Positions 1 through 5,857 of a stretch of 43,456 nucleotides of DNA are shown here, piece by piece. A program made the position numbers and the translations under genes. The notes under the pieces are model-generated. The model was not told the origin of the DNA. It saw only the letters and a program-made list of their open reading frames with translations, and searched no databases. Each line of letters starts with the position of its first letter. Positions within the stretch are counted from its first letter, which is position 1. The DNA comes from UBA1370 sp964515115 (GTDB lineage: Bacteria; Patescibacteriota; Microgenomatia; UBA1400; PJMF01). The DNA lies in NCBI GenBank assembly GCA_964515115.1, contig CAZESB010000007.1, positions 1 through 43,456 on the forward strand, in the 5' to 3' direction.

Positions 1-116
1 TCATTGCCGCTGGCGTTATCAATGATCAGCACCTCATCAGCAAACTGCGCGGACTTCAGACTTTTCAGGAACCTTTGATCGTTGCGGTTGGTAATAATGA
101 TAAGACTAAGTGGCAT
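1..116 (-). CDS. Glycosyltransferase family 2, N-terminal fragment (runs off the left edge)
   Basis: The gene starts at the ATG at 116-114 and continues beyond base 1, so only about 38 residues are visible. They read MPLSLIIITNRND followed later by VLIIDNASGN. A hydrophobic first strand followed by a second strand ending in D-N-A-S is the usual start of the GT-A fold of family 2 glycosyltransferases, where the Asp binds the nucleotide of the sugar donor. It lies 9 nt downstream of the flippase stop codon, so the two are probably cotranscribed in a surface-glycan operon. The donor and acceptor cannot be told. No clear Shine-Dalgarno sequence precedes the start. Confidence 0.72.
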   Translation of the reverse strand, partial: MPLSLIIITNRNDQRFLKSLKSAQFADEVLIIDNASGN

Positions 117-125
117 AATTCATGA

Positions 126-1349
126 CTATGGTTGTTTGAGTGATTTTACTATTGCCACCAAGATAAAAGGAAGGGTTAAGAGGCGTGAGTAAAAAATAGC
201 CATGGCGGCGCCATAAATTCCGGCAGTAGTGGTGAGGTAAAGTAGCAGCAAAACCAGCAGGGCGATAGTTAAAAATAAATGCATGTTGATGATCACAAAT
301 CTTTCCTTGGCGTAAAACAAGTTGTAAGCAGTGTTGTTAAAACTGTGAATCAAGCCGGCCCCCACCAACCAAGGCAGCATTGGCACCACCGCCATCCACT
401 GATCACCTAAGATGATATCCACAATCTCTTCCGGAAAAAGCAGTAGCGGCACTGAAGCTACCAGCACATAAAATAAAGCGCCTACCGAGGTTTTGATAAA
501 AGCTTTTCTCAATCTTTCACCATCATTTTTTATTTTTGAAAAAACCGGCAGAGTAGTATGTTGCACAGCTTTAGAAAGTTCGTAATTGGTCTTGTGAGCC
601 AGGCTATAACCATTATGATACAGACCCAGGTTGTAAGTGCCCGCCAGCTTGCCGATAATCAGGTCGTCGATGTTTTCATGGACATAACTAAGCGCTGCCG
701 ATACCGACAAACCCTTGGCATTATTAAGAATCACTCTCCCCCGGCTGTGAATATATTGAAACGCTGGGCGTTCTTGGAAAAAGACAAAAGAAATGATGAC
801 TTCAAAAATAGCCGCGCCTATCAGTGCCAAAATCATCGCCATCACTGACTGAAGCATCAGTCCAAAAATTATGGCTAACAGAACATCAACCGCCACCAAA
901 GAAAATCGGTAAAGGCTGTCTTTGAAGAACCTAAACTCCTTTTGCATAACGACAATGTAAGGGTTGATGAAACCTTTAATTACCGGCACCAAAGCAGTGA
1001 CGGCAATTAGGAATGAAAGCTGTGGTTCATGGTAATAATTGGTCATTAAAACTCCCAAAACCAGCATGATAATGCCCATAATAAAACCCCGGATAATAGC
1101 TATTACCCAAGCCGAATTAAGAAAGTACTGGACTTTTCGCTCAGAGTTAATAATAGTAAGATTAACCCCGGTTTGAGTCACGGCCTCCACAATACCAAAA
1201 GCAATCATAATCAATGAGAAAAGGCCAAAATCATTGGGACTCAACAATCTGGCCAAAATAGAAATCTTGAGCAGGGTGGCGACCATGGTCAGCACCTTGA
1301 GTAGAGTGTGCCAACTGAACCCCGAAATAGCATTTTTGGTATAGCCCAT
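126..1349 (-). CDS. Wzx-like polysaccharide flippase (MOP/MATE superfamily)
   Basis: This 407-residue protein is almost entirely hydrophobic helices, roughly 10-12 segments, separated by short basic loops. The N-terminus (KNAISGFSWHTLLKVLT, then LARLLSPNDFGLFSL) is the typical start of the polysaccharide-export branch of the MOP superfamily, where 'arlLsp.dfGl' follows the first helix. Family members flip polyprenyl-linked oligosaccharides across the cytoplasmic membrane. A loop with QKEFRFFKDSLYRF and a later ENIDDLIIGKLAGTYNLGLY segment also fit this family. The gene is followed by a GT2 gene and so probably belongs to a surface-glycan operon. A promoter-like element lies only 6 nt upstream of the ATG, and no Shine-Dalgarno is visible. 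The substrate is unknown; it may export the glycan made by the 30-41 kb gene block. Confidence 0.82.
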   Translation of the reverse strand: MGYTKNAISGFSWHTLLKVLTMVATLLKISILARLLSPNDFGLFSLIMIAFGIVEAVTQTGVNLTIINSERKVQYFLNSAWVIAIIRGFIMGIIMLVLGVLMTNYYHEPQLSFLIAVTALVPVIKGFINPYIVVMQKEFRFFKDSLYRFSLVAVDVLLAIIFGLMLQSVMAMILALIGAAIFEVIISFVFFQERPAFQYIHSRGRVILNNAKGLSVSAALSYVHENIDDLIIGKLAGTYNLGLYHNGYSLAHKTNYELSKAVQHTTLPVFSKIKNDGERLRKAFIKTSVGALFYVLVASVPLLLFPEEIVDIILGDQWMAVVPMLPWLVGAGLIHSFNNTAYNLFYAKERFVIINMHLFLTIALLVLLLLYLTTTAGIYGAAMAIFYSRLLTLPFILVAIVKSLKQP

Positions 1350-1355
1350 GCCTTA

Positions 1356-1384
1356 AGTATAACCCAGAAGTACTTGCGCTTGAA
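1356..1384 (-). promoter_or_regulatory. Predicted promoter for the flippase gene
   Basis: On the minus strand a -35-like TTCAAG (1384-1379) is followed after 17 bp by a -10-like TATACT (1361-1356). Only 6 nt separate the -10 from the ATG at 1349, so the transcript would be leaderless or nearly so. The -35 overlaps that of the divergent lepB promoter. The call rests on consensus matching only. Confidence 0.45.
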
Positions 1385-1408
1385 TATGAGAGTTTCCGAG
1401 TTCATAAT
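1380..1408 (+). promoter_or_regulatory. Predicted promoter for lepB
   Basis: On the plus strand TTGAAT (1380-1385), a 17-bp spacer and CATAAT (1403-1408) form a sigma-70-like promoter. The -10 ends 8 nt before the lepB ATG at 1417, so transcription would begin at or next to the start codon. No Shine-Dalgarno is visible in the short upstream sequence. Confidence 0.45.
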
Positions 1409-1416
1409 GTCACAGT

Positions 1417-1992
1417 ATGACGAGTCTCTTAAAATCCGTGAGCAGCTTTTTTTTGGATTTAGTTGAAACCATTGTGATCGGCTTGTCACTTTTTTTAGTA
1501 GTTTATTTGTTTTTGGTGCAACCGCACCAAGTTAATGGTCAATCGATGGTACCCTCATTCGAAAGCGGCGAGTATGTGCTGACAGATAAGGTGAGCTACC
1601 GGGTGGGAGAGCCAAAACGGGGTGACGTGATAGTTTTCCACGCACCCGAGTCTGCCAATTGTCCGGCCGGAACAGGCTGCGATTTTATTAAAAGAATTAT
1701 TGCTTTGCCTGGAGAAAGTGTTGAGGTTAAAAATAATGGCCTGTATATTAATGATGCAAAGTTGTTGGAAACATACATTCCCGACACTTATGAAACTTCA
1801 GCCGGAGCTTTTACTCGGGATAGGAAAATTGTGTTAGGACAGGATGAGTACTTTGTGGTTGGTGACAACCGCGAACACTCGAGTGACTCCCGCTCCTGGG
1901 GGCCGATTGCGCGCGGTAACATTGTGGGTAGGGCCTTTTTTCGCTATTGGCCGGCAGAAAAAATTGGCCTGATTGATTCAGCCGGTTATTAA
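1417..1992 (+). CDS. lepB: Signal peptidase I
   Basis: A 191-residue type I signal peptidase that cuts signal peptides from exported proteins on the outer face of the membrane. One N-terminal transmembrane helix (about residues 14-34) is followed by the family boxes. Box B is GQSMVPS with the nucleophile Ser43. Box D is FIKRIIALPGE with the general base Lys92. Box E is VVGDNREHSSDSRSWGP near the C-terminus. The single helix and short length resemble Gram-positive SipS-type enzymes. It is the only plus-strand gene in the window. It diverges from the flippase and converges with parB; its stop codon overlaps the parB stop by three bases. The start is supported by the position of the hydrophobic segment and by a promoter immediately upstream. 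Confidence 0.96.
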   Translation: MTSLLKSVSSFFLDLVETIVIGLSLFLVVYLFLVQPHQVNGQSMVPSFESGEYVLTDKVSYRVGEPKRGDVIVFHAPESANCPAGTGCDFIKRIIALPGESVEVKNNGLYINDAKLLETYIPDTYETSAGAFTRDRKIVLGQDEYFVVGDNREHSSDSRSWGPIARGNIVGRAFFRYWPAEKIGLIDSAGY

Positions 1993-2828
1993 TTTTTGAT
2001 GTTAGCGTTGGTAACTTCGATTAATTTTTCGAGATCTTTTTGAGTATCTTCCGGTTGGCCATAAAGAGTAATGGTAATTCTGGTAAGCCTAGATGAACGA
2101 CTGAGCCGGATTTTAGTTTTTTCCGAAGTAATTGACTGAATATTTTTAGCCCACTGCATTACCCGCTCATTGCTTTCTTGGTAAACTTTTTTCTTTTTGG
2201 GATCGATGGACGGCCCGCTCTGACGCCGGAAAATACGAGCAATGGCTTCAGCGCGTCTGACGGAGGCGTCTTCCTTTAAGATTTGTTTGTAGGCTTGAAT
2301 CATAGTGGGAGCGTCAGGAATGCCGGAGATGGCGCGAGCATGTCCTTCGGTAATCAAGCCGCTGACTAAGCCGTCTTTGATGGCATCAGGCAGCTCCAAG
2401 AGCTTCAAGGAGTTACTGATGTAAGCTACCGACTTACTGATTCTTTTGGCAATTTCACCTGAGCTAAAATTAAACTCACGAATCAGTTGCTGGAATGAGT
2501 AAGCTCTTTCCATCGGTGTCAGATCAGTGCGCTGAACGTTTTCAATCAGTGCCATTTCCAACATTTCTCTGGGAGTGCATTCTTTGATGATGGAAGGAAC
2601 TTCGTCAAGGCCGGCCATTTGGGCCGCACGCCAGCGTCTTTCGCCGGCGATAATCTGATAACCGGCAGGAGTATGAGCTATAAGTAAAGGTTCGAGAATA
2701 CCGTGTTGTCGAATTGAATCAGCCAACTCTTGCAGGTCTTCTTTTTGCAGCTTATTTCTGGGCTGGAACGGATTTGGTTGCAAAACGGCAACCGAGAGCA
2801 GTTGGATGCTTTGAGATTGTTTGGCCAT
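1989..2828 (-). CDS. parB: ParB/Spo0J-family chromosome partition protein
   Basis: A 279-residue ParB-type CTPase clamp that loads on parS sites and helps segregate the chromosome. The N-terminal CTP-binding domain contains PNPFQPR (residues 18-24), GERRWRA (62-68) and ENVQR (96-100), the conserved nucleotide-binding motifs. A helix-turn-helix follows at about 117-140 (GEIAKRISKSVAYISNSLKL), and the C-terminal part is the likely dimerisation region. It ends a convergent pair with lepB. No parA is next to it in this window, and I saw no parS-like palindrome. A TATACT element lies 8 nt before the ATG. A GAGGA sequence (2836-2832) is only 3 nt from the ATG, too close for a normal Shine-Dalgarno. 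Confidence 0.95.
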   Translation of the reverse strand: MAKQSQSIQLLSVAVLQPNPFQPRNKLQKEDLQELADSIRQHGILEPLLIAHTPAGYQIIAGERRWRAAQMAGLDEVPSIIKECTPREMLEMALIENVQRTDLTPMERAYSFQQLIREFNFSSGEIAKRISKSVAYISNSLKLLELPDAIKDGLVSGLITEGHARAISGIPDAPTMIQAYKQILKEDASVRRAEAIARIFRRQSGPSIDPKKKKVYQESNERVMQWAKNIQSITSEKTKIRLSRSSRLTRITITLYGQPEDTQKDLEKLIEVTNANIKN

Positions 2829-2836
2829 ATGTCCTC

Positions 2837-2865
2837 AGTATAGCAACAGGGCTATTTAGTCGCAA
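2837..2865 (-). promoter_or_regulatory. Predicted promoter for parB, overlapping the end of rpmA
   Basis: TTGCGA (2865-2860) and TATACT (2842-2837) are separated by 17 bp on the minus strand. The -10 ends 8 nt before the parB ATG, and the -35 lies within the last codons of rpmA. This would give parB its own near-leaderless transcript besides any read-through from rpmA. Confidence 0.45.
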
Positions 2866-3112
2866 TAACATTGACTACGGTTTTGCCGTAGCGTTTGCCA
2901 AAAGCAACGGCGCCTTTTGCCAAGGCAAAAATGGTGTGGTCTTTACCCATACCCACGCCATCACCTGGCTTGTATTTAGCTCCTCGTTGTCTGACAATGA
3001 TATTGCCGGGGATGACCACCTCGCCCCCAAATTTTTTAACGCCCAGCCTTTTGCCATGGCGTTTTCGCTGTGATTGTTGGGCAACTTTACCCGATGCTTT
3101 GACTTTTGACAT
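2852..3112 (-). CDS. rpmA: Ribosomal protein bL27
   Basis: An 86-residue large-subunit protein. The core KRLGVKKFGGEVVIPGNIIV and the downstream RGAKYKPGDGVGMGKDHTIF are diagnostic for bL27. The first 20 residues (MSKVKASGKVAQQSQRKRHG) differ from the usual AHKKAGGS-type tail, which in model bacteria reaches into the peptidyl-transferase centre. There is no Firmicutes-type cleavable N-terminal extension. AGGA lies 9 nt upstream of the ATG. It sits downstream of the methyltransferase and rplU, so the usual rplU-rpmA pairing is interrupted by one gene. Confidence 0.96.
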   Translation of the reverse strand: MSKVKASGKVAQQSQRKRHGKRLGVKKFGGEVVIPGNIIVRQRGAKYKPGDGVGMGKDHTIFALAKGAVAFGKRYGKTVVNVIATK

Positions 3113-3136
3113 TTATTATTTTCCTAATTTGCTCAA

Positions 3137-4276
3137 TTACTGATTAAATTTAAACTGATAAATTTGTCTTTGTACTACAGCTCCAGGGCGGTGATACCTG
3201 ATAGGCTGAGAAGTGGTAGTGTAACCCAATTTTTGAAGCTTGTCAATTAAACTCTCGAGAGAAAAGACCCTTTTTTCGCCTTTAAATTTAGCTTCAACAT
3301 AAGGGAAAACGACGGCTAAACTAGCCCCGTCTTTGAGCAAACTCACCCACTGTCTAAACGCTCCTAAGTATAACCTCTCAAGACCGGTAAAAATAAAAGG
3401 AAGTTTGGCCGGGTTGGGATTGGGTTTGCCCAAAAATGGCTCAGTGACCAGATAATCAACTTTTTTCTTTTGAGGTAAATTTAATCTGGTGGCGTCCTGG
3501 GCCAAAACAGTAAAGTCTTGGTTGAGGCTGTACTCGCTACTCAGCCAATCCAGATTCGCTCTCGTACCTGCCACCGCAGCGGCGTCTTGATCATTACCAA
3601 TGACAGCAAAACCAAACAGCATTGCTTCCATCAGGATCGTTCCTGAGCCGCAGAAGGGATCGAGCAAAACACCTTCATTAGTAGCTCCAACAGCCAAATT
3701 GACCATCATCCTGGCTACTTTCGGTGGCAGCATGCCTTTTTTGGCATCTGAATAAGGTTTGTTGCGGTCGCGATTAGTCCAATCGTCAATATTTTGTACC
3801 ACTACAGTTTCTGCAATTAAAGTAGTGTCCGGCGTCTGGACCACGTAGAGTTCGCGGATTTTTTTATTGTTCAGTAAAATAGCAGCCGACAAACCATATC
3901 TGGAATCTTCTCGGTATCTGGCCTTAATACCCTGAGCTTGGAGCAGACTTTTAATTTCGGCAGCATCAATAACAGGCAAGTGATCCCTGCCAAGTTCTGA
4001 AATAGCAAACTGAGTTTTGCTTTCAGTACTGAGCAGCTCAACGATAGTATTGTTTAGATCTTCCGCAGCAGCGTTCGGTTTTTCAGCCAAAACCTTCATG
4101 ATTTTGATGGTACCGCCAACCCTGTTGAGAATTTCCTCAGCCTGGTTATCTGACTGGAGTTCTGCCGATACCACTGAAGTAATCAGCCTCACGAAACTTA
4201 ACTGAGGATAAACGGCCTCAAGTTCAGCTAAAGATAGTTCTGGGGTATTACCCAATTGAAATAAATAAGTTGACAT
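3137..4276 (-). CDS. TRM11/THUMP-type SAM-dependent RNA methyltransferase
   Basis: A protein of about 379 residues. The N-terminal half begins STYLFQLGNTPELSLAELE, matching TRM11-family proteins, and the middle is a THUMP-like RNA-binding region. The C-terminal Rossmann methyltransferase has the SAM-binding motif LLDPFCGSGTILMEA (DPFCGSG at 206-212). The family makes N2-methylguanosine in tRNA, often at position 10. Motif IV is usually D/N-P-P-Y/F, but here reads TEPFLG (278-283), so the exact activity is uncertain. An upstream in-frame ATG at 4318 exists, but the family N-terminus begins at the ATG at 4276, with GGA about 8 nt upstream. It lies between rplU and rpmA and may be cotranscribed with both. 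Confidence 0.8.
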   Translation of the reverse strand: MSTYLFQLGNTPELSLAELEAVYPQLSFVRLITSVVSAELQSDNQAEEILNRVGGTIKIMKVLAEKPNAAAEDLNNTIVELLSTESKTQFAISELGRDHLPVIDAAEIKSLLQAQGIKARYREDSRYGLSAAILLNNKKIRELYVVQTPDTTLIAETVVVQNIDDWTNRDRNKPYSDAKKGMLPPKVARMMVNLAVGATNEGVLLDPFCGSGTILMEAMLFGFAVIGNDQDAAAVAGTRANLDWLSSEYSLNQDFTVLAQDATRLNLPQKKKVDYLVTEPFLGKPNPNPAKLPFIFTGLERLYLGAFRQWVSLLKDGASLAVVFPYVEAKFKGEKRVFSLESLIDKLQKLGYTTTSQPIRYHRPGAVVQRQIYQFKFNQ

Positions 4277-4329
4277 GTTTAACGTCCGCTCCTGGAGAGG
4301 ACAACCTTTCATGATCATTCAGGGCAACG

Positions 4330-4644
4330 CTACTTAACGCTAATAGCCACTACTTCTAGAGCAGTTTGTAGTTGTCTGTGGCCATAAACCTTGCGATAGC
4401 GCGATTTGGCTTTGTACTTAGCTACTCTAATTTTATCACCCTTCAAGTGCTCAAGGACTTTGAGCTTGACACTGGCTTTGTCAATCAGAGGAGCGCCCAC
4501 GGTAGTTTTACCATCTTTGCTGATGAGCAAAACTTCAGCCACAGTAATGGTTTTACCCTCTTCCTCTTCCAATCTGTCAACGATAATTTTGTCGCCTTGT
4601 TCTACCTTAAATTGCTTGCCCGTAAGCCTAATAATCGCGTACAT
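4330..4644 (-). CDS. rplU: Ribosomal protein bL21
   Basis: A 104-residue 50S protein with the bL21 start MYAIIRLTGKQFKVEQGDKI and the conserved C-terminal RVAKYKAKSRYRKVYGHRQ segment that contacts 23S rRNA. Length is normal for the family. A strong Shine-Dalgarno AAGGAG lies 4 nt before the ATG. It is the first gene of rplU-methyltransferase-rpmA and has its own extended -10 promoter and a structured leader hairpin. Confidence 0.97.
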   Translation of the reverse strand: MYAIIRLTGKQFKVEQGDKIIVDRLEEEEGKTITVAEVLLISKDGKTTVGAPLIDKASVKLKVLEHLKGDKIRVAKYKAKSRYRKVYGHRQLQTALEVVAISVK

Positions 4645-4669
4645 GGTACTCCTTGGTTGTTTGATACTT

Positions 4670-4700
4670 TCCTACGAAGCGTGGTCACCCAGCGGTAGGA
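4670..4700 (-). promoter_or_regulatory. Structured 5' leader hairpin of rplU (possible autoregulatory element)
   Basis: In the RNA, TCCTAC (4700-4695) pairs perfectly with GTAGGA (4675-4670). Inside is a smaller helix, TGG/CCA, closed by a GTGA (GNRA-type) loop. The element sits between the rplU promoter and its Shine-Dalgarno. bL21 leaders are known autoregulatory elements in other bacteria, but homology to a described leader cannot be shown by eye. Confidence 0.4.
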
Positions 4701-4712
4701 CAACGAAGAAGA

Positions 4713-4742
4713 ATTATATCATAACCAAGAGGAAATTGGTAA
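4713..4742 (-). promoter_or_regulatory. Predicted extended -10 promoter for rplU
   Basis: A perfect TATAAT (4718-4713) is preceded by TGA (an extended -10) and, 18 bp upstream, by TTACCA (4742-4737), directly after the rodA stop codon. It gives a leader of roughly 60 nt that holds the hairpin and a good Shine-Dalgarno. Confidence 0.6.
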
Positions 4743-5822
4743 TTAATGCAGGTGTCGGGAGATTTTTTTGTCTTGGTTTTTAGCGATGGTTTGCACCACA
4801 CCAAACATTCCGGCAATAGAAATTAAAGAGCTGCCTCCATATGAAAGCAACGGTAGAGTCAGGCCGGTGATTGGCAAGATACCGATGTTCATCCCAATAT
4901 TAATGGTGGTCTGAATTAAAATCATGGCAGCAGTAATGAAACAAAAAATTTGCGCACTCACCCTTTCAGCCTGGATACCAATATAAATTAGGAACGCAAA
5001 GATTAGGAAGTAGAGAGAAATTATCAGCGCGGAACCGATGAAGCCAAACTCTTCAGCCAAAGAAGCAAAAATAAAGTCGGTTTGCCTTTCCGGTAAAAAT
5101 CTGAGATGAGATTGTACTCCCTGACCCAAACCCCTACCTACCATCTGTCCGGAACCAACAGCAATCAGTGATTGCCTGGCGTTGTATTGGGTGGTTAGTT
5201 GAGTGTTGCTGACATTTTCACTGCTGCCCACAAAAGAAAAGATCCGCTGTTTTTGATATGGTTCGAGTATAAACATCCAGGCTAGTGCTCCCACAACTAC
5301 GGTGCTTGAAAGCAAAATTAAAATTTGTCGTGGTTTGATGTCGCTAAAATAAATACCCGTCCCCAGGCAGGCCAGATATACCAAGGTAGTACCCAGGTCG
5401 GGCTCGATCAAAATAAGAACAGCCGGAATCAGTACTATTATCAGCAGGAAAAACAACTGCGACCATTTGGCCATAGACCGGGTGTGAATCAGGTGACTGG
5501 CTAAAAGCCCGACTGCCGGTATGGCTAGTTGGGATGGTTGCAATCTGAACAGCCCAGCCACATCAATCCAGCGAGAAGTATCTCTGGTTTGCAGAGCAAT
5601 GACCAATGTTAAGATCAGCAAAAAAACAGCAATAACGTATCCTAATGGACTGAGTCTTTCAATTGTTTCAAACCTAAGTTTGGCCACAAAGTAAAAAACC
5701 ACCCCTCCTGCCAGAAAAAAAATAAATTGTCTGGGAGCTAGTTCAGGAGCAATGCTCGATAAAGTTAGAACGCTGATCAAGGCAAATAGCATTAAAATCG
5801 CGGGCAAAAACCAGACTCTCAT
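4743..5822 (-). CDS. rodA: RodA-like SEDS peptidoglycan polymerase
   Basis: A 359-residue polytopic membrane protein of the SEDS family, with about ten hydrophobic segments. SEDS proteins polymerise glycan strands from lipid II together with a class B PBP. Recognisable family signatures are TSRWIDVAGLFRLQPSQLA, GSGQMVGRGLGQG, PERQTDFIFASLAEEFGF (with the catalytic-region Asp) and the C-terminal GLTLPLLSYGGSSL. A second SEDS gene lies in the dcw cluster beside murG. This copy, outside the cluster, is therefore more likely the elongation enzyme RodA. No PBP2 or MreB is adjacent. A promoter-like TACAAT lies 6 nt before its ATG. Confidence 0.88.
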   Translation of the reverse strand: MRVWFLPAILMLFALISVLTLSSIAPELAPRQFIFFLAGGVVFYFVAKLRFETIERLSPLGYVIAVFLLILTLVIALQTRDTSRWIDVAGLFRLQPSQLAIPAVGLLASHLIHTRSMAKWSQLFFLLIIVLIPAVLILIEPDLGTTLVYLACLGTGIYFSDIKPRQILILLSSTVVVGALAWMFILEPYQKQRIFSFVGSSENVSNTQLTTQYNARQSLIAVGSGQMVGRGLGQGVQSHLRFLPERQTDFIFASLAEEFGFIGSALIISLYFLIFAFLIYIGIQAERVSAQIFCFITAAMILIQTTINIGMNIGILPITGLTLPLLSYGGSSLISIAGMFGVVQTIAKNQDKKISRHLH

Positions 5823-5828
5823 GCCGCT

Positions 5829-5857
5829 ATTGTAGTGTCAATGGCGCCGCTACTCAA
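5829..5857 (-). promoter_or_regulatory. Predicted promoter for rodA, overlapping the ileS stop
   Basis: TTGAGT (5857-5852) and TACAAT (5834-5829) lie 17 bp apart on the minus strand. The -10 is 6 nt from the rodA ATG, again predicting a leaderless start. The -35 covers the ileS stop codon region. Confidence 0.45.

Noticed and set aside
1989..1992. Overlap of the lepB and parB stop codons considered as a regulatory antisense device
   Set aside because: Short convergent overlaps at stop codons are common in compact genomes; the sequence shows nothing more specific.
4277..4318. Upstream in-frame ATG for the TRM11-like methyltransferase
   Set aside because: The extra 14 residues match nothing in the family, whose conserved start begins at the ATG at 4276.
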